This document shows, piece by piece, positions 1-11,466 of a DNA stretch of 64,000 nt. The stretch lies in NCBI RefSeq assembly GCF_005938675.2, contig NZ_VCCH02000006.1, positions 62,001-126,000 on the forward strand, written 5' to 3'. A program made the position numbers and the translations under genes. Position 1 is the stretch's first letter, and each line of letters starts with the position of its first letter. Source of the stretch: Mycobacterium sp. KBS0706. GTDB lineage: Bacteria; Pseudomonadota; Alphaproteobacteria; DSM-16000; Inquilinaceae. Under the pieces are notes generated by a model that worked only from the letters and a program-made list of their open reading frames with translations, was not told the DNA's origin and made no database searches.

Positions 1-876
1 GGCTGCTGGATCGCGATCCTGGCGGATCGGGGGTCCGACGCGATCGACCATGAGGGCTTCGAGCTGGCGGCGGGATCGCGGCAGTCCGAGGGTAGCCTGC
101 AGGCCGTCATGGGCCCGACCGAGGTCGTCCTGACCGGGGTCTCGTCCGACTGGATCTCCTGCGCCCCGATCGCGGAATGCGCCCTGATCCATTGCCCGGC
201 CGACCATGGCGACGGCGTCGGACGGCCCGATGGCGGGGTCAACGGCGTCGCCCTGCTGGTGCCGTTCGACCTGCCGGGCGTCGAGCGCGGGCCGCCGGTC
301 GAGAAGATCGGGCAGCGATCGCTGCCGACCGGGCATGTGCGGTTCGACCATGTCCGGGTTCCCAGGAGCTACATCGTCAAGGGCCGGGAGGATTTCTACG
401 CGTCGATGTTCGCGACCCACACATCCGGGGCCATGAATGTCGCGGCGGTCGCGACGGGCATCGCGCGGGCCGCTTTCGACCGGGCGTTCGGCTATGCCAG
501 GGAGCGCGAGCAGGGCGGCGTGCCGCTGGTCCGCCACCAACTCGTCCGGTGGCGTCTGTGGGAGATGTGGCGGAAGCTCGAGATCTGCCGGGCGGCCGTC
601 CGCCGTGCAGCGGCCTATAATTTTTCGGCGCAGGGTCCCCACATCCTGTCGTCGATCGCTGCGAAGACGACCGCGACGAAGACAGCGCACGAGATCGTCC
701 TGGACGCGCAGCAGATCTTCGGGGCGAAGGGGCTGGCGAGAGACGCCATCGTCGAGAGGCTGCTGCGGGATCTCGATGTCTGCCTGATCCAGGGCGGCGA
801 GAACCACGCCCTGGGACTGCAGGGCGCGAACTGGCTGCTGCAATCCTATGAGGTCGGCGCGGGCCTCGAAGCCTGA
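1..876 (+). CDS. Acyl-CoA dehydrogenase family protein, C-terminal part (5' end outside window)
   Basis: The frame is open to the left edge, so the N-terminus lies outside the window and about 291 residues are visible. They match the middle beta region and helical C-terminal FAD-binding domain of acyl-CoA dehydrogenases: a GVALLVPFDLPGV strand, the QRSLPTGHVRFDHVRVPR segment typical of the mid-domain, then QIFGAKGLARD and GGENHALGLQG near the end. The family oxidises acyl-CoA thioesters with FAD and passes electrons to ETF, although several subgroups are monooxygenases or have lost that chemistry. The segment that usually presents the catalytic Glu reads CLIQGGEN here, so the exact reaction is uncertain. 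The stop lies 46 bases before an IS5-type insertion, which does not interrupt the gene. The substrate cannot be inferred from this window. Confidence 0.85.
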   Translation, partial: GCWIAILADRGSDAIDHEGFELAAGSRQSEGSLQAVMGPTEVVLTGVSSDWISCAPIAECALIHCPADHGDGVGRPDGGVNGVALLVPFDLPGVERGPPVEKIGQRSLPTGHVRFDHVRVPRSYIVKGREDFYASMFATHTSGAMNVAAVATGIARAAFDRAFGYAREREQGGVPLVRHQLVRWRLWEMWRKLEICRAAVRRAAAYNFSAQGPHILSSIAAKTTATKTAHEIVLDAQQIFGAKGLARDAIVERLLRDLDVCLIQGGENHALGLQGANWLLQSYEVGAGLEA

Positions 877-922
877 TGGTTGCGGGGCACGGCCGGAAAC
901 CGTGCCGGGCGATCGGATCTAA

Positions 923-1846
923 GAGTCCGACTCATAAAGCGGAGGGAAGTCTGGCGAGGCGTTTGGAGAGGAGTCGGGCGTGGGCGATCCAGAGCCAGGC
1001 CTGGGCGCTGGCGACGGTAGCCTCGAAGTCCTTTGCGAGTCTTCGGCACCGGCCGAGCCAGGCGAAGGTGCGCTCGACGACCCAGCGCCGTGGCAGCAGG
1101 ACGAAGCCGCGGGCGGTATCCGATCGTTTGACGATCTCGATGGTCCACCGTCCCAATCCGGCGAGCGCGGTCGCCAGTTTGTCGCCGGCATAAGCCCCGT
1201 CGGCGAACAGGTGGCGCAGCCAGGGATACAGCGTCCGCACCGAGGCCAGAACGGCCGTTGCCCCGTCGCGATCTTGGACGTCGGCCATATGGACATCGAG
1301 CCCGAGGAGGTGTCCGGCGGTATCGGTGACGATATGGCGCTTGCGGCCCTTGATCCTCTTGCCGGCATCGAAGCCCCGTGGACCGCCCGCCTCGGTGGTC
1401 TTGACCGACTGGCTGTCGATCACCCCGGCCGACGGGCTGGCCTCGCGGCCGGAGGCCTGGCGCGACAGCATGACCAACTCATGATTGATCCGCCGCCATA
1501 CGCCGTCGTCGCGCCAGGCGTAGAAGAACCGCTGCACCGTCGTGAAGGGCGGGTAGCTGTCCGGTAGCAGCCGCCACTGACACCCGCTCGACGCGATGTA
1601 GAACAGCGCATTCACCACCGCCCGAAGATCGGTGGTCCGCGGCCGGCCCAGCCGCCGTGGCGGCGGCAAATACGGCGATATCAGCCGCCACTCCTCATCC
1701 GTCGTATCGCTTGAATAGCGCAGCCCCTTCCGCCGATACTGCGCCCGAGTGATATCAGTCCAGACCATCTTGTGCTTCGTCGTAGCTCGCAACCACGACC
1801 GAATCACAACTGACTGATATCACTCAACTCTTTTCGGGTCAGACAC
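923..1846 (-). mobile_element. Complete IS5-family insertion sequence
   Basis: A single-gene element of about 924 bp. Imperfect terminal inverted repeats are visible: the left end reads GAGTCCGACTCATAAAG and the complement of the right end reads GTGTCTGACCCGAAAAG (12 of 17 match). Both ends are flanked by TAA (920-922 and 1847-1849); the identity extends to CTAAG on both sides (919-923 and 1846-1850), so the exact boundary is ambiguous by a base or two. A three-base TNA duplication fits the IS1031-like branch of IS5. The element encodes one intact transposase on the minus strand and lies between an acyl-CoA dehydrogenase gene and the end of a transporter operon, disrupting neither. Confidence 0.85.
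932..1807 (-). CDS. IS5-family DDE transposase
   Basis: A 291-residue transposase that would cut and rejoin the ends of its own IS. An N-terminal DUF4096-like segment (WTDITRAQYRRKG, residues 16-28) precedes the DDE catalytic domain. The candidate catalytic triad is D131 in VIDSQSVK, D203 in FADGAYAG and E245 in RRWVVERTFAWLG, with the usual LAKDFE tail. The stop codon lies inside the left terminal repeat region, as is common in small IS elements. Residue 14 (position 1768, MVWTDITRAQ) is an alternative start that matches family members better. The gene shows no frameshift, so the element may be active. Confidence 0.93.
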   Translation of the reverse strand: MIRSWLRATTKHKMVWTDITRAQYRRKGLRYSSDTTDEEWRLISPYLPPPRRLGRPRTTDLRAVVNALFYIASSGCQWRLLPDSYPPFTTVQRFFYAWRDDGVWRRINHELVMLSRQASGREASPSAGVIDSQSVKTTEAGGPRGFDAGKRIKGRKRHIVTDTAGHLLGLDVHMADVQDRDGATAVLASVRTLYPWLRHLFADGAYAGDKLATALAGLGRWTIEIVKRSDTARGFVLLPRRWVVERTFAWLGRCRRLAKDFEATVASAQAWLWIAHARLLSKRLARLPSAL

Positions 1847-1868
1847 TAAGACGGCAAGCGAGCCCGGG

Positions 1869-2626
<758 letters not shown>

Positions 2627-2630
<4 letters not shown>

Positions 2631-3478
2631 CGGGCGGCCTCCTCGAAGGCGGCAAGGCTCGCCCGGTCGATCACCGGCAGCCGGTGCGGCCGCGGGCCGT
2701 CGAAGCCCGGCATCGAGGCGATCAGGCCGCGCGTATAGGGGTGCGCCGCCTCGTCGAGCGAGCGCAGCTCCTCGACCACCCTTCCGGCATACATGACGAG
2801 GATGCGGTCGCAGAAGCGCGCCACCATGCGGATGTCGTGGCTGATCAGGATCAGCCCGGAGCCGTTCTCGCGCACCAGCCCGTCCAGCAGGGTCAGCACG
2901 TCCTGGCGCACGCTGACGTCCAGCGCCGAGGTCGGCTCGTCGGCGATCACCAGCTTCGGCTTGTTCAGCAGCATCATGGCGATCATGGCGCGCTGGCCCA
3001 TGCCGCCAGAGATCTCGTGCGGGTACAGCGCCATGGTTCGCTCCGGATCTCGGATCCGGACATGGCCCAGCATCTCCAGTGCCGCCTTGCGCGCCGCCCG
3101 GCTGCCCAGCTTCAGGTGCACCCGCGCCGATTCCGCGATCTGCACCCCGATCGGCTTCACCGGGTTCAACGAATAGCGCGGATCCTGCAGGATCAGGGCC
3201 ATGTCGCGGCCGCGGATCCGGGTCAGCTCGCGCTCGCGCAGGGCCAGCAGGTCGCGGCCGGCGAAGCGCAGGGCGTCGGCCTGCACCTGCGCGCCCTTGG
3301 GCTGCAGCCGCATGATGGCGCGTCCGGCCGTCGACTTGCCCGAGCCGGATTCGCCGACGATCCCCAGCCGCTCGCGGCCCAGCGCGAAGCTGACGTCGCG
3401 CACCGCCCGGGTGGTGTAGGCCCCGTGGCCGAAGGTGACGGACAGGTTCTCAACCTGCAGCATCGGCGCGTTCGTCAT
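2627..3478 (-). CDS. Dipeptide/oligopeptide-type ABC transporter, ATP-binding protein (DppD/OppD-like)
   Basis: The second ATPase subunit of the importer, about 283 residues from the ATG at 3478. An in-frame ATG at 3493 would add five residues and overlap the preceding permease gene by 11 bases; neither start has a clear ribosome binding site. Visible motifs are Walker A GESGSGKST, the Q-loop LQDPRYSLNPV, the signature ISGGMGQR (the family usually has GGMRQR) and Walker B VIADEPTSALD. The C-terminal HPYTRGLIASMPGF stretch is the characteristic Dpp/Opp tail. It probably forms a heterodimer with the downstream DppF-like protein and powers the two permeases encoded just upstream. Confidence 0.92.
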
Positions 3479-3482
3479 GACT

Positions 3483-4376
3483 TCAGCGGGCATGGCGGGG
3501 ATCCAGCACGTCGCGCAGCGCGTCGCCCAGCAGGTTGAAGGCCAGGCTGGTCGCCAGGATCGCCAGGCCGGGCATCACCGAGACCCACCAGGCGTCGAGC
3601 ATGAATTTGCGGCCGCTGGAGATCATCGCCCCCCATTCCGGCGCCGGCGGCTGGGCGCCGAGGCCGAGGAAGCCGAGGCCCGCCGCGGTCAGGATCACGC
3701 CGGCCATCGACAGGGTCAGGCGCACGATCACCGACGGGATGCACATCGGCATCACATAGAGGCCGATCAGCCGCAGATGCGAGGCGCCGTAGAGGCGGGC
3801 CGCGGCGATGTATTCGGCCTGCCGCACCACCAGGGTCTCGGCCCGCGCCAGCCGGGCGATCGACGGCCAGGCGGTCAGCGAGATGGCGACGATCGCGGTG
3901 CCGAGGCCGGCGCCGAGCGCCGCGGCGAAGGCCAGGGCCAGCACCAGCGAGGGGAAGGACAGGACGATGTCGGTGGCGCGCATCAGCACGGCGTCGACGC
4001 GCCCGCCGCAATAGCCGGCGACGACGCCGATCAGGAGGCCGATCGGGCCGATGATCAGCGTCACCGTGCCGACGATCTGCAGAGTGATCCGGCTGCCCCA
4101 GACCAGGCGGCTGAAGATGTCGCGGCCAAGCTCGTCGGTGCCGGCGAGATGGGTCCAGCCGGGCGGCTGCAGCACGTTGTTCAGGTTCTGCACGGCCGGG
4201 TCGTAAGGCGCGATCCACGGCGCCAGCAGGGCGATCACGGCCAGGACGCCGATGACGGCCAGCCCGGCGATGCCCAGCTTCTCGCGCCGGAAGCGGCGGA
4301 TCTGGACGGACCAGGCGCCGCCGGCGGCCGGCTCCGCCGCGGCGGGCGGCATCGGCTGCTCTGCCTGCATCGACAT
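3483..4376 (-). CDS. Dipeptide/oligopeptide-type ABC transporter, permease (DppC-like)
   Basis: A 297-residue inner-membrane permease. Start chosen at 4376, where ATG overlaps the TGA of the upstream permease gene (ATGA); the long open frame continuing upstream is antisense-like noise. It has a cytoplasmic Ala/Pro-rich N-terminus, a first membrane helix around residues 33-52, and the DppC signature HLAGTDELGRDIFSRLVWGSR at about 77-97. The EAA loop is visible as EYIAAARLYGASHLRLIGLYVMP, the cytoplasmic contact for the ATPases. Five to six membrane helices fit the family. It partners the DppB-like protein. Confidence 0.93.
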   Translation of the reverse strand: MSMQAEQPMPPAAAEPAAGGAWSVQIRRFRREKLGIAGLAVIGVLAVIALLAPWIAPYDPAVQNLNNVLQPPGWTHLAGTDELGRDIFSRLVWGSRITLQIVGTVTLIIGPIGLLIGVVAGYCGGRVDAVLMRATDIVLSFPSLVLALAFAAALGAGLGTAIVAISLTAWPSIARLARAETLVVRQAEYIAAARLYGASHLRLIGLYVMPMCIPSVIVRLTLSMAGVILTAAGLGFLGLGAQPPAPEWGAMISSGRKFMLDAWWVSVMPGLAILATSLAFNLLGDALRDVLDPRHAR

Positions 4377-5401
4377 CAGCGGGCCTCCCGGGTGCGGGGG
4401 TCGAGCGCCAGATAGGCGGCGTCGGCGAGGACGTTGAGGATCATGAAGATCAGGCCGATCAGCAGGGTGCAGGCCAGGATGGCGTTCATGTCGCCGATCA
4501 TCAGCGCATTGGTCATGTACTGGCCGATGCCGGGCCAGGAGAACACGATCTCCACCAGAACCGCCCCCTCCAGCAGATGGCCGTAGGAGATCGCCAGGAT
4601 GGTGACCAGCTGCACCGCGATATTCGGCAGGATGTGGCCCCAGACCACGGCCGGCAGCCGCAGGCCCTTGGCCCGGGCGGCGATGATGTAGTCCTGGCCC
4701 AGCTGCTCCAGGGTGAAGCTGCGGGTCATGCGGACGATATAGGCCATCGCGGCATAGGCCAGGATGCAGGCCGGCAGGATCAGGTGGCCGAGGGCATTCC
4801 AGAAGATCTCGTGCTCGCCGGCCAGCAGGCTGTCGATCAGGATGGCGCCGGTCCGCGGCTCGACGATGCCCTCGTAGAACACGTCGATCCGGCCCGGCCC
4901 GCCGACCCATTGCAGCCCGGCATAGAACACGATCAGCCCGACGATGCCGAACCAGAACACCGGCAGGGAATGGCCCAAGAGGGCCAGCACCCGGGCGATC
5001 TGGTCCAGGAGCGTGTCGCGGTACAGCGCTGCCAGCAGGCCCAGCGGCACACCGACGGCGACGCTGAGGATGATGGCCAGCGTCGCCAGCTCCAGCGTCG
5101 CCGGGAAGGCGGCGGCGAGGTCCGACACCACCGGGTTGCCGGTCAGGACCGCGGTGCCCAGGTCGCCATGCAGCATGTTGGTCAGATAGACCCAGAACTG
5201 CTCCGGGATCGGCAGGTCCAGGCCCATCTTGGCCCGCATCGCCGCATAGGCTGCCGGGTCCGCCAGCTCGCCGACGATGGCGCCCACCGGATCGGACGGC
5301 ATCAGCCGCCCGATCACGAAGGTGAGGCACAAGAGGACGAGCAGGCTGAGAGCCAGGCTGAAGAGGCGGCGCAGCAGCTTGAGCGGCAGGTCGCGGGTCA
5401 T
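4376..5401 (-). CDS. Dipeptide/oligopeptide-type ABC transporter, permease (DppB-like)
   Basis: A 341-residue inner-membrane permease. The ATG at 5401 has a GAGGG ribosome binding site five bases upstream and starts the expected MTRDLPLKLLRRLF N-terminus; the 33 codons open before it are not family-like. Features of DppB are present: an N-terminal helix, the DPVGAIVGELADP region, GDLGTAVLTGNPV, and an EAA loop (QDYIIAARAKGLRLPAVVWGHILPN). The helices YLALDPRTR end the protein. It lies 29 bases downstream of the binding-protein gene and is coupled to the DppC-like gene by ATGA overlap. Confidence 0.93.
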   Translation of the reverse strand: MTRDLPLKLLRRLFSLALSLLVLLCLTFVIGRLMPSDPVGAIVGELADPAAYAAMRAKMGLDLPIPEQFWVYLTNMLHGDLGTAVLTGNPVVSDLAAAFPATLELATLAIILSVAVGVPLGLLAALYRDTLLDQIARVLALLGHSLPVFWFGIVGLIVFYAGLQWVGGPGRIDVFYEGIVEPRTGAILIDSLLAGEHEIFWNALGHLILPACILAYAAMAYIVRMTRSFTLEQLGQDYIIAARAKGLRLPAVVWGHILPNIAVQLVTILAISYGHLLEGAVLVEIVFSWPGIGQYMTNALMIGDMNAILACTLLIGLIFMILNVLADAAYLALDPRTREAR

Positions 5402-5429
5402 GTCAGCCCTCGTCGCCTGGAAACATGGG

Positions 5430-7022
5430 TCACTCGGCCTTCTTCTTGACGATGTCCAGCCGGACGCCGCGGAAGCCCTGGCCGATGAAGTTCTCGACAT
5501 TGGCCGACACCACCACCGGCGAGAACCGCTCGAACATCGGCAGGATCGCCGGGCCGCTGGCCAGGAACTGCTTCTGGATCTCGGTGTAGAGGGCCTCGCG
5601 CTTGGCGCGATCCTCCTCGCCGCGGGCCTCGACCGTCAGCTTGGTCAGCTCCGGGATGTCCCAGGCGGACCGCCAGGTGAAGTAGCCGGAATTGCCGGTC
5701 GGGCTGTTGTCCGGATTGTAGGTGAAGTTCTGCAGCGACCCGATCGGATCGGCCATGTTGCCGCCGCCGGTCAGCGGCATCAGCAGGTCGAACTCCCGGG
5801 CGCGATGGGAGGCGATGATCTGGCTGCCATTGCCCTGCTCGATCGAGACCTTGATGCCGATCTGGGCCAGCGAGGCCTGGATCGCGGTGGCCAGGTCGAC
5901 GCGCGGGGTCTCGGCGATCGTCTTCAGCACCAGCGGGAAACCGTTCGGGAAACCGGCCTTGGCCAGCAGCTCCTTGGCCTTGGCGACGTCCAGCGTGTAG
6001 CCCGGGTCGGGCAGGGCGGTCGGGTAGTTCTCCGGCACCGGCACCTGGCGGACCCGGCCATACGGCCCCATGATCGTCTTCTGCATGCCGGCATAGTCCA
6101 GGCCCCAGGCGATGGCGCGGCGGACATCCGGATTGGCCAGGTACTTGTTCTGCGTGTTCATCGCCAGCACGTAGAAGCCGCCGGTCGGCACGCGCTGGGT
6201 GACGAAGCCGGCCTTGCCGTCGAAGGCGGCGATGTCGGAGGCGGCGAGCGCCGTCGCCACGTCGATGTCGCCGCGCTCCAGCAGCAGGCGCTGCACCTGG
6301 CTCTCCGCGACGTGGCGCATCACCACCCGCTTCATCGCCGGCGCGCCGCCCCAGAAGGCGTCGTTGCGGTCCATCAGGATGATCTCGTTCGGCGACCAGC
6401 GCTTCAGCACGAACGGGCCGGACCCGGCCGAATTTGCGCGCAGCCAGGCGTTGCCGAAATCGTTGTTGGCCTCGTGCTTGGTGGCCTCGGCCTTGTCGAT
6501 CACGGCGCCGTTGTTGCCCGACAGGGCGAACAGCACGAATTCGGCGATCGTGCCCTCGGGCAGCTTCAGGCGGAAGGTCTTCGGGTCGACCACTTCGAGG
6601 AAGTCGTCGATGTTCTTTTCGTCATAGCCGTAGGGCTTCCACAGCGATGCGGCGGCCTGGTTCAGCTTCAGCATCCGCCGTAGCGACCACGCCGCATCCT
6701 CGGCCGTGACCGGGTTGCCGGAGGCGAACTTCGCGTCGCGCAGATGGAAGACGATGGACTTGCCGTCGACCTCCCAGCTCTCGGCCAGCTGTGGCACCAG
6801 CTTGGTGGCGTCGTTCGGATCGGTCGAGACCAGCCGGTCGTAGATGTTGGAGGTGATCAGCCAGGATCCGGATTCGGTGGCCTGGCCGGGGTCCAGCGAC
6901 AGCACCTGCGCCAGCGATGCGCCGATCACCAGCTGGTCGGCCGGCGTCTTGGCCGCCGCCGGGCCGCAGATCGGCACCAGCGCGACGGCCAGGGCCAGCA
7001 ACCTCTTTTTCCAGGATCCCAT
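5430..7022 (-). CDS. ABC transporter substrate-binding protein, family 5 (DppA/OppA-like)
   Basis: A 530-residue periplasmic binding protein with an N-terminal signal peptide (basic GSWKKR, hydrophobic core, AAA-K cleavage region near residue 24). The family-5 hallmarks are present: LDPGQATESGSWLITSNIYDRLV, LAESWEVDGKSIVFHLRDAKFASGNPVTAEDAAWSLRR-type core, and a large two-lobe fold. A GGGAGGA ribosome binding site precedes the ATG. It is the first gene of the transporter operon and is divergent from an FCD-type regulator. Family-5 proteins bind peptides, nickel chelates or oligosaccharides. Given the mannonate dehydratase locus beyond the regulator, an oligouronide or similar sugar is a reasonable guess, not a demonstrated ligand. 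Confidence 0.92.
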   Translation of the reverse strand: MGSWKKRLLALAVALVPICGPAAAKTPADQLVIGASLAQVLSLDPGQATESGSWLITSNIYDRLVSTDPNDATKLVPQLAESWEVDGKSIVFHLRDAKFASGNPVTAEDAAWSLRRMLKLNQAAASLWKPYGYDEKNIDDFLEVVDPKTFRLKLPEGTIAEFVLFALSGNNGAVIDKAEATKHEANNDFGNAWLRANSAGSGPFVLKRWSPNEIILMDRNDAFWGGAPAMKRVVMRHVAESQVQRLLLERGDIDVATALAASDIAAFDGKAGFVTQRVPTGGFYVLAMNTQNKYLANPDVRRAIAWGLDYAGMQKTIMGPYGRVRQVPVPENYPTALPDPGYTLDVAKAKELLAKAGFPNGFPLVLKTIAETPRVDLATAIQASLAQIGIKVSIEQGNGSQIIASHRAREFDLLMPLTGGGNMADPIGSLQNFTYNPDNSPTGNSGYFTWRSAWDIPELTKLTVEARGEEDRAKREALYTEIQKQFLASGPAILPMFERFSPVVVSANVENFIGQGFRGVRLDIVKKKAE

Positions 7023-7040
7023 ACGGTCCTCCCTGTTTTT

Positions 7041-7051
7041 GATATGATGTC
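7041..7051. promoter_or_regulatory. Candidate FCD/GntR operator half in the transporter promoter
   Basis: The gap between the binding-protein gene and the divergent regulator gene holds ATATGATGTC (7042-7051). The same ten bases recur at 7941-7950, upstream of the mannonate dehydratase gene, on the other side of the regulator gene. Two copies placed in the two gaps that flank a GntR-type gene suggest binding by that regulator. Here only one arm is well formed; a looser inverted partner (GACTATCATC, about 7063-7072) follows. Confidence 0.5.
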
Positions 7052-7166
7052 TGTTGTCTGACGACTATCATCGTCGAACTTGACTTCGCAAGAGTCAAAT
7101 GTGTGACTGCCGATGACGGATACGGGCGGAGGGCACGCCCCCAGGACGAAGCGATCAGGAGGAGCG

Positions 7167-7907
7167 GTGCCGAACCCAATCGGAATTGACTCGGGGCCCC
7201 CGCGACGCCGCGAGAAGCTGGCCGTCGCGGTTGCCGACGCCCTGCGCCACCGGATCGCCAACGGCGTGCTGCCGGTCGGCGCCCGGCTGCCGACCGAGCA
7301 GCGCCTGATCGAGGAATTCAACGTCAGCCGCACCGTGGTGCGCGAGGCGATCGCCGAACTGCGGGCCAGGGGACTGGTCGAGCCGCGCCAGGGCGTCGGG
7401 GTGTTCGTGACGCCGGGGACGGAGGCCGAGCCGGGCCTCCTGTCCGGGGACTTCACCCGGCTGTCGGAGGTGCTGGAGCTGCTGGAGTTCCGCATGGGGG
7501 TGGAGATCGAGGCGGCGGGCCTGGCGGCGCTGCGCCGGTCGTCGCGGCAGGAGGCCGAGATCCTGCTGGCGCATGACCGCATGATCGCAGCCGTCGATAT
7601 CGGCGGCAGCGCCGTCGACGCCGATTTCGGGCTGCATCTGGCGATCGCCGCAGCCACCAACAACCACTTCTACAGCGACGTCCTGACCTATCTCGGCAAG
7701 CGGACCATCCCGCGCAGCCGGCTGGGCGAGTCGGCCGAGGCGACGACCGGCTATCTGCGCAAGGTGATCGTCGAGCATGCCCGGATCATCGAGGCGATCG
7801 AGCGCCAGGACCCGGACGGCGCCCGCCTGGCGATGCGTCATCACCTGACCGAAAGCCAGCGCCGCTACCGCGCCCTGGGCGGGCTGACGGGCGACGCCGA
7901 ATCCTGA
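7167..7907 (+). CDS. FadR/FCD-subfamily GntR transcriptional regulator
   Basis: A DNA-binding regulator of about 246 residues. The GTG at 7167 follows AGGAGG closely and is preferred. An in-frame ATG at 7113 would add 18 residues but has no ribosome binding site and would place the start inside promoter DNA. The winged HTH is clear (LPTEQRLIEEFNVSRTVVREAIAELRARGLVEPRQGVGVFV), followed by an all-helical FCD ligand domain whose metal/ligand residues include D..L H..I in DADFGLHLAIA and the late H in EHARIIEAI and MRHHL. FCD regulators usually repress sugar-acid genes and release DNA on binding the acid. Its position between transporter and catabolic genes, with matching motifs in both gaps, supports control of both transcripts. 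Confidence 0.9.
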   Translation: MPNPIGIDSGPPRRREKLAVAVADALRHRIANGVLPVGARLPTEQRLIEEFNVSRTVVREAIAELRARGLVEPRQGVGVFVTPGTEAEPGLLSGDFTRLSEVLELLEFRMGVEIEAAGLAALRRSSRQEAEILLAHDRMIAAVDIGGSAVDADFGLHLAIAAATNNHFYSDVLTYLGKRTIPRSRLGESAEATTGYLRKVIVEHARIIEAIERQDPDGARLAMRHHLTESQRRYRALGGLTGDAES

Positions 7908-7940
7908 TCGGCGCCGCCGCGTTCCGGCTTGTCATCAGTC

Positions 7941-7954
7941 ATATGATGTCATAT
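7941..7954. promoter_or_regulatory. Perfect inverted repeat upstream of mannonate dehydratase, candidate FCD-regulator operator
   Basis: ATATGA-TG-TCATAT is an exact 6-bp inverted repeat with a 2-bp spacer, 41 bases before the mannonate dehydratase start. Its first ten bases are repeated in the divergent transporter promoter at 7042-7051. AT-rich palindromes of this size are typical FadR/GntR sites, and the FCD gene ends only 33 bases upstream. Confidence 0.6.
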
Positions 7955-7994
7955 TACCTCAGCCAACAAAGCTGATCTGAGGGAGGGTGCGGGC

Positions 7995-9931
<1,937 letters not shown>

Positions 9932-9986
9932 CCGGCCGCGCCTTCCTCTCTTCACGACGGGCGCGCCGATAGCGCTTTTCGAGTGA

Positions 9987-10003
9987 TGTAAACCGATCTA
10001 CAC
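9987..10003. promoter_or_regulatory. LacI-type operator upstream of the rhamnoside transporter
   Basis: The complement reads GTGTAGATCGGTTTACA. It differs at one base of 17 from a site at 14355-14371 upstream of the GH78 gene. Both are near-palindromes with TGTAGA/TCTACA-like arms. It lies about 177 bases before the binding-protein start, so the transcript would have a long leader. The LacI gene encoded between the two targets is the likely binder. Confidence 0.7.
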
Positions 10004-10179
10004 TTTCCTTGTGACCCATCCAAAGAGGGGGCATGGAAGACAGGGAGGACGAGGTTCGGGCCTGAAACGCCACGACCTCGAACGGCACGACGCCGCAAGC
10101 CGCGGCGTATGCCGGCAGCGTTCCCGCGACCCTCCCTTCTGACGCCCTGCTCGGACCGGATCAGAAGGGAGAGAACGCC

Positions 10180-11466
10180 ATGAGCATCCTCCGGCCGCTC
10201 CTGCTCGCCGCGGTCTCCGCCGGCGTCGCATTTGCTGCGCCCGCCCGGGCCGACACCGTCAGCCTGACCTTCCTCGTCGACAACGCCCCATCCACGGTGA
10301 AGATCGCCGAGACCCTGGCGGCGGAGTTCACCGCCCGGAATCCTGACATCGAGATCGAGGTGGAGACCCGGCCCGGCGGGGCGGAGGGCGACAACCTGAT
10401 CAAGACCCGGCTGGCGACCGGCGACATGACCGATGTGTTCCTCTACAACGCCGGGTCGCTGTTCCACGCCATCAATCCGGAACAGACCCTCGTCGATCTT
10501 ACCGACGAGCCGTTCCAGGCCGATGTGCTCGACATCTTCAAGGGCGTGGTCACCGCCAACGGCCGGGTCTACGGGGCGCCGATCCAGGGCGCCATGGGTG
10601 GCGGCATCCTCTACAACAAGAAGGTCTACGCCGCCCTCGGCCTGTCGGTGCCCAAGACCTGGGCCGAGTTCATGAGGAACAACGCGGCGATCAAGGCCAA
10701 GGGCGGCATCGCGCCGGTGATCCAGACCTTCAAGGACACCTGGACCTCGCAGCTCTTCGTGCTCGGCGACTTCTACAACGTGCTGAAGGCCGAGCCCGAC
10801 TTCCCGGAGCGCTACACCGCCAACCAGGCGAAGTTCGCCACCAGCCCCGCCGCCCTGAAGGGCTTCCAGTACCAGGAGGAGGTGTTCAAGGCGGGCTACC
10901 TCAACCCCGACTTCGCCTCCGCCACCTATGACGACGGGCTGCGCATGGTCGCCAGGGGTGAGGGCGCGCACTACCCGATGCTCACCAACGCCGTCGGCAA
11001 CATCCGCGAAAACTACGGCGAGTCCATCGACGATGTCGGCTTCTTCGCCATGCCGGGGGACGACCCGAACACGAACGGCCTGACCACCTGGATGCTCGCG
11101 GGCATTTATATCCCGAAGAGCACCGAGCATCTCGACGAGGCAAAGAAGTTCGTCGCCTTCATTGCCTCGAAGGAGGGATGCGAGGCGCAGACCAAAGCCG
11201 TCGGCGCCACCGGCCCCTATTTCCTGAAGAGCTGCGCCCTGCCGGCGGACATCCCGCCGATCGTCTCCGATCTCCTGGGCTATTTCGGCAAGGACGGCGC
11301 CACCGCGCCGGCGCTGGAGTTCCTGTCGCCGATCAAGGGGCCGGCGCTGGAGCAGATCACGGTCGAGGTCGGCTCGGGCATCCGCCCCGCCGCCGACGGC
11401 ACGGCGCTCTATGACGAGGACGTCCGCAAGCAGGCGCTGCAGCTCGGCCTGTCCGGCTGGGAGTGA
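10180..11466 (+). CDS. CUT1 sugar ABC transporter, substrate-binding protein
   Basis: A 428-residue periplasmic binding protein of the family-1 (MalE-like) type. It has a signal peptide (MSILRPLLLAAV..., cleavage near ARA-DT, residue 24), then VSLTFLVDNAPSTVKIAETLAAEF and the usual LIKTRLATGDMTDVFLYNAG segment of sugar binders. A GAAGGGAGAG ribosome binding site precedes the ATG. The 248-base gap before it holds a LacI-type operator. Two permeases follow with a TGATG overlap, and a LacI regulator and a GH78 rhamnosidase are next, so a rhamnose-containing oligosaccharide or glycoside is the likely cargo (inference from context). Confidence 0.92.
   Translation: MSILRPLLLAAVSAGVAFAAPARADTVSLTFLVDNAPSTVKIAETLAAEFTARNPDIEIEVETRPGGAEGDNLIKTRLATGDMTDVFLYNAGSLFHAINPEQTLVDLTDEPFQADVLDIFKGVVTANGRVYGAPIQGAMGGGILYNKKVYAALGLSVPKTWAEFMRNNAAIKAKGGIAPVIQTFKDTWTSQLFVLGDFYNVLKAEPDFPERYTANQAKFATSPAALKGFQYQEEVFKAGYLNPDFASATYDDGLRMVARGEGAHYPMLTNAVGNIRENYGESIDDVGFFAMPGDDPNTNGLTTWMLAGIYIPKSTEHLDEAKKFVAFIASKEGCEAQTKAVGATGPYFLKSCALPADIPPIVSDLLGYFGKDGATAPALEFLSPIKGPALEQITVEVGSGIRPAADGTALYDEDVRKQALQLGLSGWE

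Noticed and set aside
10033-10065. Ten-codon frame with a purine-rich upstream sequence in the leader of the rhamnoside binding protein
   Set aside because: Too short to judge; the ATG follows AGAGGGGGC only one base away, and no conservation can be tested.
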